Below are positions 1-8,332 of a stretch of DNA of 64,000 bases, piece after piece. The notes below the pieces were generated by a model. It was not told the DNA's origin. It saw only the letters and a program-made list of their open reading frames with translations, and made no database searches. The stretch is from Nocardioides marmorisolisilvae (GTDB lineage Bacteria; Actinomycetota; Actinomycetes; Propionibacteriales; Nocardioidaceae): contig NZ_CP134227.1 of NCBI RefSeq assembly GCF_031656915.1, positions 2,356,001 through 2,420,000 of the forward strand. Direction: 5' to 3'. Within the stretch, counting starts at the first letter, position 1; every line of letters starts with the position of its first letter. Both the position numbers and the translations under genes were made by a program.

Positions 1-396
1 CTGACCGGTGTGGTCCGCGTGCTGCGCTTCGTCGCCGTACAGGACGCCGGAAAGGTCATCAACGTGCTCGGGGCCGAGGGCCAGATCGAGGGCGGGGTCC
101 ACCACGGGTTGGGCTACGCCCTCACCGAGACGCTCGAGATCGAGGACGGCCAGCCGATGAACGGCAACTTCGCCGGCTATCGGGTCCTGATGGCACCGGA
201 CATGCCGGAGATCGAGCCGATCCTCGTCGAGACCGTGGACGAGGAAGCCGGGCCGTTCGGGGCCAAGGGACTCGGGACCGGTGTCATTCCCGCAGTTGCC
301 GCCGCAGCGGCCAACGCGATCCGCGACGCCCTCGGGGTGCGACCGCTCAGGGTGCCGATCACCCCGGCACGTGTCATCGAACTCCTGGACGGCTGA
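1..396 (+). CDS. Molybdenum hydroxylase (xanthine dehydrogenase/aldehyde oxidase family) large subunit, C-terminal end
   Basis: Open reading frame running in from the left edge without a start codon; about 131 residues are visible. The order V-Q-D-A-G-K-V-I-N, then G-Q-I-E-G-G-V-H-H-G-L-G-Y-A-L, then an A-K-G-L-G stretch is the typical end of molybdopterin-binding large subunits of the xanthine dehydrogenase family, which hydroxylate aromatic heterocycles, aldehydes or CO. The position after K-G-L-G, where active enzymes usually carry the catalytic glutamate, reads threonine (codon 277-279). The gene is followed 68 bp later by an NTF2-like gene and then a Liv-type importer on the same strand. 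FAD and FeS partners are not in view and may lie upstream. Family assignment is firm; substrate unknown. Confidence 0.85.
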   Translation: MTGVVRVLRFVAVQDAGKVINVLGAEGQIEGGVHHGLGYALTETLEIEDGQPMNGNFAGYRVLMAPDMPEIEPILVETVDEEAGPFGAKGLGTGVIPAVAAAAANAIRDALGVRPLRVPITPARVIELLDG

Positions 397-464
397 ACCG
401 CCCTCGCCTGGCAAACCTGGCGAACGAAAACACAACAGCAGCACCGATGAGAGGAACTGGCGCA

Positions 465-953
465 ATGTCAGACAAGAACAAGGTCAGCACGACGGCCGAT
501 GAGTCGGTCGACTACCAGGCGAAGGACCGCGAGGCGGTCTTCGAAGTGCACAACCGCTACATGGTCGCCAACACCGAGGTCGACACCGCCAAGTTGGCTG
601 AGGTTTGGGACGCCACACCGACGAACGTCTACTTCAACCTGACCGGTCACAACTATCGGGGACTCGAGCACTGGTCCAAGTTGTGGCACTACTACCAGCC
701 GCGGCTCAACATGCTGATGCCGTGGATCTCCTGGGATCACAACATCTGGGTCGAAGGCGACGTTGCCTGGCTGACCTGCCTGCGTCTGAGCCAGGCGCAG
801 TGGGTCGGCGAAGGCAGCCGTGGCCCGGTCGACCAGTCACTGCCGACCGTGTCGCGAGCGACCGAGATCTACAAGCGCGTGGACGGTGAATGGAAGGCGG
901 TGCACGTGCACTACTCACCCGCAGCGCTCAGCCCCCGTCCCGGAAATGTCTGA
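465..953 (+). CDS. SnoaL/NTF2-like small protein
   Basis: A 162-residue protein with the look of the nuclear transport factor 2 / SnoaL-like fold: an N-terminal helix with A-V-F-E-V-H-N-R-Y, a Y-R-G-L-E-H-W segment, and a closing strand pair ending R-V-D-G-E-W-K-A-V-H-V-H. Such proteins act as small cyclases, dehydratases or ring-hydroxylating accessory subunits. I place the start at ATG 465 because a GAGGAA ribosome site lies 8 bases upstream; an in-frame ATG at 447 has no such site. It lies between the hydroxylase large subunit and the Liv importer and is probably co-transcribed. The exact role is not recognisable. Confidence 0.7.
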   Translation: MSDKNKVSTTADESVDYQAKDREAVFEVHNRYMVANTEVDTAKLAEVWDATPTNVYFNLTGHNYRGLEHWSKLWHYYQPRLNMLMPWISWDHNIWVEGDVAWLTCLRLSQAQWVGEGSRGPVDQSLPTVSRATEIYKRVDGEWKAVHVHYSPAALSPRPGNV

Positions 954-983
954 GACAACCTTCCTTCCACCTAGGAGAACCCG

Positions 984-2132
984 ATGAGAGTACGAAACCT
1001 TACGGCCGCAGTTGCGGTCACAGGAATGTTGCTCGCCACCACCGCTTGCGGCGGGGGAGCGAGCAGTTCCGGCGAGGTCACGGTCGGCGCCGTCCTCACC
1101 CTGACGGGCGTTGGCGCCGACTTCGGTCAGGCTCAACGAGCAGCGCTCGAGATGGGCGTTGCCGATGAAGAGAAGAAGACGGGCACGAAGGTCAACCTGG
1201 TCGTCGAGGACAGTGGCGAGTCGAACACGGTCGCGCTGAGTGCGCTGTCCTCAGTGCTGAGCAAGCGGCCCGCAATCGTCTACGGCCCCTTCCTCGGCAC
1301 CCAGGTCCTTGCGATGACACCGAAGGTGGAGCAGGCCAAGGTCCCCTTGCTGGTCACCTCGGGGACCAAGTCCATCACCGAGGGCGCGGCTACCTCGCAG
1401 ATCTTCCGCTGGTACGCCAGCACGGCGTTGTCGGAGCCGGCAACGGCGGCGTATCTCGACGCGAAGCTGCACATCAAGGCCGCCGCGATCCTCTACGACA
1501 CCACCGCCTACGGGCAAGACGGCCTCGGGCTGGTCCGCGGCCAGCTCGAAAAGGACGGCGTGAAGGTCCTCACGACACAGGCGGTCAATCCGACCGACAC
1601 GGACGTCTCCGGCCAGGTCCACAGCATCCTTGCCACCAAGCCGGACGCGATCTTCGTGCAGCTCATCGGTGGCGCCTCGGGCGCGGTGGCGCTGAAGGCG
1701 CTCACCGCCCAGGGCAACCACGCCCCCGTCATCTGGGGATCAGGGATCACCTCGCACTCCCTGCTCGACCTGATCGATGACCAGGACGTCAACGGCGTCT
1801 ACGGCAACCAGCTGAAGGTGATCACGGCGCAGACGGCCAAGGGTGAGATCGGCGACTTCCTCCAGCGGTACAAGAAGAAGACGAATCGCGAGGGCGATGC
1901 CTTCGCACTCGCCGCCTACGACGCCGGCCGGTTCATCGTGCAGTCGGTTGCCGACGGAGTCGACACGCCCCAGAAGTGGGACGAGCATCTCAAGTCGACC
2001 ACCTACAAGGGTCTGCTCGCCACCTACCACGACGACGGCGACGGAAACATGGTCAACGAGACCACCATCCTCCAGATGCACAACAAAGTTCCCGTGCCCA
2101 TCGACGTCGTCAACGGCGCCCCGGCCAAGTAG
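984..2132 (+). CDS. Branched-chain-amino-acid-type ABC transporter substrate-binding lipoprotein
   Basis: A 382-residue type I periplasmic-binding-fold protein of the LivJ/LivK family, anchored to the outer face of the membrane. The N-terminus is a lipoprotein signal (R-V-R-N, hydrophobic run, lipobox A-T-T-A-C at about residue 22), followed by the family opening V-T-V-G-A-V-L-T-L-T-G. A good AGGAG site sits at 972-976 before ATG 984. Followed by LivH-, LivM-, LivG- and LivF-type genes, so it is the ligand-binding part of a complete importer. In catabolic settings this family also binds aromatic acids; neighbouring hydroxylase and acyl-CoA synthetase genes favour a non-amino-acid ligand, but that is inference. 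Confidence 0.9.
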   Translation: MRVRNLTAAVAVTGMLLATTACGGGASSSGEVTVGAVLTLTGVGADFGQAQRAALEMGVADEEKKTGTKVNLVVEDSGESNTVALSALSSVLSKRPAIVYGPFLGTQVLAMTPKVEQAKVPLLVTSGTKSITEGAATSQIFRWYASTALSEPATAAYLDAKLHIKAAAILYDTTAYGQDGLGLVRGQLEKDGVKVLTTQAVNPTDTDVSGQVHSILATKPDAIFVQLIGGASGAVALKALTAQGNHAPVIWGSGITSHSLLDLIDDQDVNGVYGNQLKVITAQTAKGEIGDFLQRYKKKTNREGDAFALAAYDAGRFIVQSVADGVDTPQKWDEHLKSTTYKGLLATYHDDGDGNMVNETTILQMHNKVPVPIDVVNGAPAK

Positions 2133-2150
2133 CGGCGCGAAAGGCCTTCC

Positions 2151-3017
2151 ATGCTTCAGCTCATGGTCAACGGACTATTCCTCGGGGCGATCTACGCCCT
2201 GGCAGCCATCGGGTTCGTCCTGATCCACAACGTGAGTGGCTCGGTGAACTTCTCACACGGGGCGCTCGTGCTGCTCGGCACCTACCTCGGCGTCATGTAC
2301 GTCGACATCGCGTCGGTTTCGATGTGGCTGGTGCTGGTCTTGGTCGCACTCACGATGGTAGGCATCGGGATGCTGCTCGAGCTCGTCGCATTCCGACCGC
2401 TGGAGGGGAAGCCGTTCGTTGCGGTATTCATCTCGACGCTCGCGCTCGGGTTGATCATCGCCCAGGTGATCCTCCTGGTCTGGGGGCCGCGGCCCCGCGC
2501 CGGAACTGCGCTCGTTCGCGGACAGTTGACGGTGGGGTCGGTCACGGTGCCGAACCAGGGTCTCATCATCCTTGGTTTGACCTTGGCAGTCGTCGCGGCG
2601 CAGTGGGTAATGTTTCATCGCACCCGGATCGGCATCCGGCTCCGGGCGACGGCGGACGACTCGGTGACAGCGAGCATGATGGGCATCCGCACTGGTCGAA
2701 ACAGGTTGCTGGTCTTCGGCATCGCAGCGGCGTTGGCGGGGGTGGCTGGGGTCCTCATCGCTCCACTGAGTTTCGTGGATCCCAGCCGCGGCGGCATCGA
2801 CATCATGATCAAGATCTACATCGCTGTGGTGATCGGCGGCTTCGGGTCCGAGGTGGGAGCCGCGGCCGGAGGAATCGTCCTGGGCCTGGCCGAGGTGCTC
2901 ACTGCCGGCTATCTGAGCGCGACCTATCGAGACGTCATCATCTACAGCCTGCTGATCGCAGTGCTGGTCCTGCGACCGAGCGGTCTGTTCGGGCAACCGA
3001 CTCTCAGGGAGGCGTGA
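2151..3017 (+). CDS. livH: Liv-type ABC transporter permease (LivH family)
   Basis: A 288-residue polytopic inner-membrane protein. The opening N-G-L-F-L-G-A-I-Y-A-L-A-A-I-G and the internal R-P-L-E-G-K-P-F and G-I-R-L-R-A-T-A-D-D motifs are typical of LivH permeases. About eight hydrophobic segments are visible. It starts 18 bp after the binding-protein gene and ends 3 bp before the LivM gene, so the genes form one operon. It would form the translocation path together with the next gene product. Confidence 0.9.
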   Translation: MLQLMVNGLFLGAIYALAAIGFVLIHNVSGSVNFSHGALVLLGTYLGVMYVDIASVSMWLVLVLVALTMVGIGMLLELVAFRPLEGKPFVAVFISTLALGLIIAQVILLVWGPRPRAGTALVRGQLTVGSVTVPNQGLIILGLTLAVVAAQWVMFHRTRIGIRLRATADDSVTASMMGIRTGRNRLLVFGIAAALAGVAGVLIAPLSFVDPSRGGIDIMIKIYIAVVIGGFGSEVGAAAGGIVLGLAEVLTAGYLSATYRDVIIYSLLIAVLVLRPSGLFGQPTLREA

Positions 3018-3020
3018 GCC

Positions 3021-4064
3021 ATGAAGGCAAGACGAGCGACGGGTGTGCCGAGGGCACGACTGGTCCTACCGGTCCTGGCAGTGGCGTTCGCCGTGATCCT
3101 CCCGCAGCCGTATGCGCACGACTTCTACTACCTCGACCTGTTCACGCTCTGCTGCCTCTACGGCATTCTCGTGCTCGGGTTGAACATCATCTTCGGATAC
3201 ACGGGCCAGCTCGCTCTGAGCCATGTCGGCTTCTGGGGCATCGGGGCCTATGTGTCGGCGCTCCTGACAGTCGATCTCGGTTGGTGGTCAGGATGGGCCA
3301 TGGCGCTCGGCATGGTGGTTTGCGCCGCGCTGGCCGCTCCGCTCGGCATCATCACCCGCAATCTCGCCGGCCACTATCTGGCGCTCGCGACCTTGGTGTT
3401 CACCGGCATCGTGCAGCTGCTGCTCCTGAACTGGGTCGGCCTGACGAAGGGACCGAACGGCATCGGGGGGATCCCACCTCTGGGCGTTGGTGGCTTCGTC
3501 GCCGAATCGCCCCTGGCGCGCTATTACCTGATGCTGGCAGCTCTCATCGTAGTCGCTGTGTTCACGTGGCGATGGCAGACAAGTTGTTACGGGCGCAGGG
3601 CTGCGGCGATGAAGCGCAGCGAGCTCGCGGCACGGTCGCTCGGCGTCGACACCAGTCAGCTCAAGGTCGTAAGCCTGATGGTCTCGGCGGCGATTGCGTC
3701 TTTCGCTGGAAGCCTGTACGCGCACTATCTCGGCTACGTGAGTCCGGACGTCTTCGGGTTCGCGGAGATGTTCAAGATGGTCACGATGATCATCATCGGT
3801 GGCCTCGCCACCGTGGGAGGCCCGATCGTCGGCGCTGCCCTGCTGGTGATGGCACCGGAGTGGTTCCGTGGCTTCCAGCAGTACTGGCAGCTCATCTACG
3901 CAGTGCTCTTGCTGGTGCTGGTGCTGCGCATGCCGTACGGGATCTGGGGTCTGGTCCTGCGGTTGCGCGACAACCTGCGACACCGGCGTCGGGATGCTCC
4001 CTCGGTGACCGGCAAGGCTCCCCACGCTCCCGAGCGGGCCGAGGAGGAGGTTAAGGTTCCATGA
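3021..4064 (+). CDS. livM: Liv-type ABC transporter permease (LivM family)
   Basis: A 347-residue polytopic membrane protein with the LivM signature Y-G-I-L-V-L-G-L-N-I-I-F-G-Y-T-G-Q-L-A-L-S-H-V-G-F near residue 53 and G-G-L-A-T-V-G-G-P-I-V-G-A in the second half. A GGGAGG ribosome site precedes ATG 3021. The stop overlaps the start of the ATPase gene by 4 bases. The last 35 or so residues are polar and basic and form a cytoplasmic tail. Second permease half of the importer. Confidence 0.9.
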   Translation: MKARRATGVPRARLVLPVLAVAFAVILPQPYAHDFYYLDLFTLCCLYGILVLGLNIIFGYTGQLALSHVGFWGIGAYVSALLTVDLGWWSGWAMALGMVVCAALAAPLGIITRNLAGHYLALATLVFTGIVQLLLLNWVGLTKGPNGIGGIPPLGVGGFVAESPLARYYLMLAALIVVAVFTWRWQTSCYGRRAAAMKRSELAARSLGVDTSQLKVVSLMVSAAIASFAGSLYAHYLGYVSPDVFGFAEMFKMVTMIIIGGLATVGGPIVGAALLVMAPEWFRGFQQYWQLIYAVLLLVLVLRMPYGIWGLVLRLRDNLRHRRRDAPSVTGKAPHAPERAEEEVKVP

Positions 4065-4858
4065 CGCTCCTGCGCGTAGACAACGTCACGAAGATGTTCG
4101 GTGGAGTACGGGCGCTGCACGAGGTCAGCTTCGAGGCCGGCGCCGGAGAGATCGTCGGCATAATTGGTCCCAACGGGTCGGGGAAGACCACGCTGGTGAA
4201 CACCTGCACCGGCGTCTTCTCGCCGACCTCCGGGACATTGTCAGTGGGTGGCGAGCCGGTGACCCGAAGGGCTCCGGCACGCATGACGGAGCTCAGCAAG
4301 CGCGGCATCACCCGCACGTTCCAGCATCCGGTCGTCTTCGACGGTCTCACGGTCCTGGAGAACGTTCTGGTCGGCGCCGAATCCACCCTCCGAGCCGACG
4401 GTGTCTTCAGTTTGGTCGGCCTGCCGGGAGGTCGTCGAGCCCACCGCCGAGCACGGGAGCTCGCCGAGGCGTGCGTGGAGGAGGTCGGCCTCGAGCAGTT
4501 CATGCACAGGCAGGGCAATCTGCTGTCACCGGGCCTTCAGCACTTCCTCGAGATCGCCCGAGCCTTGGCCACCCAACCGCGGCTCGTGTTCCTGGACGAG
4601 CCGGCGGCCGGCTTGAACGAGCGAGAGACCGACCAGTTGTCGGCGGTGCTTCGGGCCGTCGCCGCACGCGGTGTCGGGCTCGCAGTCATCGAGCACGATG
4701 TGCGGTTCGTACTCGACCTCTCCGCACGGGTCGTCGTGCTCAACTTCGGCCAGCTCATCGCCGAGGGACTACCAGACACCATCGCCTCGGACCGGCTCGT
4801 GCTGGACGCCTATCTGGGCACCTCGGGAAGGAGTGGCATTGGCATCGCTGAAGATTGA
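4061..4858 (+). CDS. livG: Liv-type ABC transporter ATP-binding protein (LivG family)
   Basis: A 265-residue ABC ATPase. Walker A G-P-N-G-S-G-K-T-T is at about residue 34; the signature region reads L-S-P-G-L-Q-H-F-L-E-I-A-R-A, a departure from the usual L-S-x-G-Q-Q; Walker B L-V-F-L-D-E-P-A-A-G-L follows, then the switch histidine in I-E-H-D. The T-R-T-F-Q-H-P stretch is the Q-loop. The start overlaps the LivM stop (ATGA). It would pair with the next ATPase to power the importer. The P-G-L-Q signature variant is worth noting but is unlikely to abolish function. Confidence 0.88.
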   Translation: MTLLRVDNVTKMFGGVRALHEVSFEAGAGEIVGIIGPNGSGKTTLVNTCTGVFSPTSGTLSVGGEPVTRRAPARMTELSKRGITRTFQHPVVFDGLTVLENVLVGAESTLRADGVFSLVGLPGGRRAHRRARELAEACVEEVGLEQFMHRQGNLLSPGLQHFLEIARALATQPRLVFLDEPAAGLNERETDQLSAVLRAVAARGVGLAVIEHDVRFVLDLSARVVVLNFGQLIAEGLPDTIASDRLVLDAYLGTSGRSGIGIAED

Positions 4859-5549
4859 GGACCTGTTCGTCAACTACGGACACGTCCAGGCTCTCAAGGG
4901 TGTGTCGATGACGGCCGAACACGGCGCCATCACGGCAGTTCTCGGTGCAAACGGCAGCGGCAAGTCCACGTTGCTGTCCGCGGTCATGGGTGTCGCCCGG
5001 CCGCGGCGAGGCAGGGTGCTGCTTGACGACCGAGACATCACCCGGCTCTCGCCAACAGCGACCGCGCGGTCGGGGATCGGCCTGGTGCCCGAGGGCAGGG
5101 CGCTCTTCCCGTCGCTGTCAGTCAACGAGCACTTCCTCCTCGGAGCCCGCAAGGACCTCGCTGGAGGGACCGAGTCCGATCAGCTCGCCTACCTCTACGA
5201 CCTCTTTCCCGCCCTCCGGGGCAGGGAGGACACTCGTGCCGTCATGCTGAGCGGCGGCGAGCAGCAGATGGTTGCCATCGGGCGAGCCCTCATCTCCGGT
5301 CCGAAGGTGCTGATGCTCGACGAGCCCTCCCTGGGCCTCGCGCCCAAGCTCATCGACCAGGTCCTGATGTTGGTCGAACGTCTGCGCAACGAGGGCACCA
5401 CGATCGTCTTGATCGAGCAGAATGCACGCGCCGCGCTCGAGATCGCCGACCACGCCTACGTCCTGCATGCCGGAACGGTCCAGGTCTCGGGGGAGGCGGC
5501 GGCCCTCACCCAGGAGGACGCCGTCGAGCGGGCCTACCTTGGTGGCTGA
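4839..5549 (+). CDS. livF: Liv-type ABC transporter ATP-binding protein (LivF family)
   Basis: A 236-residue ABC ATPase with Walker A G-A-N-G-S-G-K-S-T, signature M-L-S-G-G-E-Q-Q-M, and Walker B V-L-M-L-D-E-P-S-L-G-L-A-P, the last being distinctive of LivF. I choose TTG 4839 as start: AAGGAG at 4828-4833 lies 5 bases upstream and the product then begins A-S-L-K-I-E-D-L and has the usual LivF length. GTG 4833 overlaps that ribosome site and is less likely. The start lies inside the end of the LivG gene (20-base overlap), which suggests translational coupling. Confidence 0.88.
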   Translation: MASLKIEDLFVNYGHVQALKGVSMTAEHGAITAVLGANGSGKSTLLSAVMGVARPRRGRVLLDDRDITRLSPTATARSGIGLVPEGRALFPSLSVNEHFLLGARKDLAGGTESDQLAYLYDLFPALRGREDTRAVMLSGGEQQMVAIGRALISGPKVLMLDEPSLGLAPKLIDQVLMLVERLRNEGTTIVLIEQNARAALEIADHAYVLHAGTVQVSGEAAALTQEDAVERAYLGG

Positions 5550-5556
5550 GGCAGCC

Positions 5557-6603
5557 GTGATCGACCTCCGCTCGGACACAGGGACCAAGCCGTCCGCCGC
5601 GATGCTGTCGGCGATGGTGACTGCCGAGCTGGGTGACGATGTCTACGGTGACGACCCTACGGTCAACGACCTCCAGGAGCTGTGTGCCCAGCTGTTCGAG
5701 AAGGAGGCCGGCCTCTTCGTCCCATCCGGTTCCATGGGCAACCTGGTGGCCATCGCCGCGCAGGCACGGTCCGGCGAGGAGGTGCTGTGTGACCAAGACG
5801 CGCATGTTCTCAACTATGAGGGCGGTGCCTTGGCCCTGTTCGGGCTCGTCACACGCAGCCTTGCCTACGACAGGGGGCTGATGTCGGTCACCGAGCTTTC
5901 CGAGGCCGTTCGCTCCGGGGACGACCATAGCCCACGCACCGCCGTGGTGACCTTGGAAGTCACACACGCCACCCGTGGTGGCTGCGTGCCGGACTTCGCC
6001 CTGTGCGCAGCCGCATCTGCGGTCGCCCGGCGCGGAGGGTCCGCCGTACATATCGACGGTGCTCGCATCTTCAACGCGCAGGTGGCCTCGGGTATCCCTG
6101 TCCACCGGTGGGCCGGCTTGGCCGACACCATCAGCGTCTGCTTCTCCAAGGGTCTCGGCGCGCCTGCCGGCGCGATGGTGCTCGGTCCGGCTGAGGTCAT
6201 CGAACGCGCACGGATCATCCGCAAGCGGCTCGGTGGCGCCATGCGGCAGAGCGGAGTGCTCGCCGCCGCTGCACGCATCGGCGTCGAGGAGGGCGTCGAC
6301 CTGCTGGCGGAGGACCACCGGCGGGCGCGGCTTCTGGCCGAAGGGGTGGCTGCCCTGATGCCCGGATCCATCGACCCCGATGACGTGCACACGAACATTG
6401 TCCAGTTCTCGCCGGACCGGCTCGGCCTGACAGCGCCACAATTCCTCGCGCTGCTCGCCGCGCAGGGCGTTCGCGCCAAGGCGTACGGCGGACGGCTCGT
6501 GCGACTGGTCACCCACCGCGACCTCGACGACGCGGCCATCATCACCGCCTTGGCGGCAATCGAGCTGGTTGCCACCACCACAGCAAGGGGCAGCCATGGT
6601 TAG
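5557..6603 (+). CDS. PLP-dependent L-threonine aldolase-like enzyme (beta-eliminating lyase family)
   Basis: About 348 residues. The opening I-D-L-R-S-D-T-G-T-K-P and G-D-D-V-Y-G-D-D-P-T-V-N are hallmarks of the threonine aldolase branch of fold-type I PLP enzymes, which cleave beta-hydroxy amino acids to glycine and an aldehyde. The PLP lysine is in C-F-S-K-G-L-G-A-P-A-G at about residue 198. GTG 5557 gives the family's usual I-D-L-R-S-D-T start; GTG 5542, overlapping the LivF stop, is the alternative. In an importer/acyl-CoA synthetase operon it may act on a beta-hydroxy amino acid side product; that is inference. Confidence 0.85.
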   Translation: MIDLRSDTGTKPSAAMLSAMVTAELGDDVYGDDPTVNDLQELCAQLFEKEAGLFVPSGSMGNLVAIAAQARSGEEVLCDQDAHVLNYEGGALALFGLVTRSLAYDRGLMSVTELSEAVRSGDDHSPRTAVVTLEVTHATRGGCVPDFALCAAASAVARRGGSAVHIDGARIFNAQVASGIPVHRWAGLADTISVCFSKGLGAPAGAMVLGPAEVIERARIIRKRLGGAMRQSGVLAAAARIGVEEGVDLLAEDHRRARLLAEGVAALMPGSIDPDDVHTNIVQFSPDRLGLTAPQFLALLAAQGVRAKAYGGRLVRLVTHRDLDDAAIITALAAIELVATTTARGSHG

Positions 6604-8332
6604 CGGCACCTATGCGGAGACCTACGCCCGCAGCATCGGCGATCCGGAGGGGTTCTGGGATGACGCCGCGGCACTGGTCGACTGGGTCCAGCCGCCTACG
6701 CGCATCCTCGACAGGTCGCTCGACCCGGCGTCGTCGTGGTTCGCCGACGGCAAGCTCAACACCTGCTTCAACGCCCTTGACCGCCACGTGCTCGCGGGGA
6801 ACGGCGACCGGATCGCCCTGATCTGGGAGAGCCCAGTAAGCGGTCGGAGCGCGCAGTACACCTACGCCCGGCTCACTGACGAGGTCGCGAAGTTTGCCGC
6901 CGTACTCCGGCGGCACGGCGTCTCGCGTGGCGACCGGGTGTCGCTCTACCTGCCGATGATCCCCGAGGCGGTGATCGCGATGCTGGCCTGCGCACGCCTG
7001 GGCGCCGTGCACTCCGTCGTGTTCGGCGGGTTCGCACCACGCGAGCTGGCGACGCGCATCGATGACGCCCTTCCGCAGGTGATCGTGACGGCATCGTGCG
7101 GCATCGAGAGGCAACGGGTCATCGACTACCTAGCGCTGGTGGACGACGCTCTGGCTCTCGCGGACCACCAGCCTGGGGCGTGCATCGTCAAACAGCGACC
7201 GGAGCATCGGGGCAGACCGTCCTCGGGCGGAGACGTCGACTGGGACGACGCTGTTCGTCGGGAGACGATCCCTGAGCCCTGTGTCGCGGTGGATGCGGCG
7301 GACCCGCTGTACATCCTCTACACGTCGGGTACCACCGGGAAACCCAAGGGCATCGTCCGTGACAACGGCGGCCACGCCGTGGCGATGGCGTGGTCGATGC
7401 GCTACGTCTACGACATTAAGCCCGGTGACGTCTGGTGGGCGGCTTCGGATGTCGGATGGGTAGTGGGGCATTCGTACATCGTCTACGGACCGCTCATCGG
7501 CGGGGCGACAACGATCCTCTATGAGGGCAAGCCCGTAGGGACGCCCGACGCCGCCGGCTTCTGGAGAGTCGTAGCCCAGCATCGGCCGAAGGCGTTGTTC
7601 ACGGCGCCGACCGCGCTGCGAGCTGTGAAGCGCGAGGATCCGGAAGGCCTGCTCCTTGGCCAGTTCGACGTCTCGTCACTGCAGACGCTCTTTCTCGCCG
7701 GGGAGCGCTTGGACCCGGACACCTATGGGTGGGCAGCCGAGCACCTTGCCGTTCCGGTAGTCGACAACTGGTGGCAGACCGAGACGGGCTGGCCGGTAGC
7801 AGCCAACCTCCGCGGCCTGGACCCGATGCCGATCAAGGTCGGCTCGCCGAGCGTGCCCGTGCCCGGATTCGTAATCAGGATCCTCGACGAGAACGGATCG
7901 GACACGGGTCCAGGAGTCGAAGGTGCAGTCTGCTTGGAGCTGCCGCTGCCGCCCGGGTGCATGACCACGATCTGGGGTGCACACGACCGGTTCATCGAGT
8001 CCTACTTCACTCAGCACGAGGGCTTCTATCACTCCGGCGACGGCGGGTACGTGGACGACGACGGCTACGTCTTCGTCCTCGGTCGGCTCGACGATGTCAT
8101 CAACGTGGCCGGTCACCGGCTCTCCACCGGCGCGCTCGAGGAGGTGGTGTCGGATCATCCGGAGGTCGCCGAGTGTGCGGTGATCCGGGGAAGGACGAGT
8201 TGGGTACCGGTTGAGGGGCTGCCATCGGGGCGCCAGATGAGGAGCGGCCGGCCCCGGGCCGTCGGTGCTGTCATCTGGAACGGCTTGGCCTGCTTCGTGC
8301 GCCAGCGCCGATGTCGTGGGTTTCCGCGCTGA
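6596..8332 (+). pseudogene. Acyl-CoA synthetase (propionyl/acetyl-CoA synthetase family), C-terminally truncated
   Basis: Starts at ATG 6596 behind an AAGGGG site and overlaps the aldolase stop. The N-terminal domain is intact: A3 AMP-binding motif Y-T-S-G-T-T-G-K-P-K-G, then V-W-W-A-A-S-D-V-G-W and W-W-Q-T-E-T-G-W, most like propionyl-CoA synthetase (PrpE) enzymes. After G-R-L-D-D-V-I-N-V-A-G-H-R-L-S-T-G and A-E-C-A-V-I the sequence stops resembling the family (near base 8190) and runs out as about 45 unrelated residues. The missing C-terminal domain carries the P-K-T-R-S-G-K lysine needed for adenylation, so the product should be unable to form acyl-adenylates. The break coincides with the start of the conjugation module, so it looks like a recombination junction. 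Confidence 0.8.
8233..8278. terminator. Inverted repeat at the end of the 8271-9602 gene
   Basis: CCAGATGA (8233-8240) and TCATCTGG (8271-8278) form a perfect 8-bp inverted repeat enclosing a GC-rich stretch that contains a CGGCC/GGCCG pair. One arm overlaps the stop codon of the minus-strand gene. There is no T-run, so a role as terminator is only a guess; it could also mark the edge of the mobile element. Confidence 0.25.

Noticed and set aside
1976-4054. 692-residue plus-strand reading frame over the Liv permease genes
   Set aside because: Arginine- and histidine-rich shadow of livH and livM in another frame; the permease frames carry clear family motifs.
4671-4838. Upstream extension of the LivF reading frame
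   Set aside because: Overlaps conserved LivG coding sequence, reads as serine-rich shadow, and would give a LivF far longer than the family; TTG 4839 with AAGGAG is better.
5506-6609. 367-residue minus-strand reading frame opposite the threonine aldolase-like gene
   Set aside because: Antisense shadow; the plus strand has the PLP lysine and all family motifs.
8190-8332. The last 45 residues of the acyl-CoA synthetase frame as a genuine C-terminal domain
   Set aside because: Composition is shadow-like and lacks every C-terminal family motif; better explained as read-out into foreign sequence.
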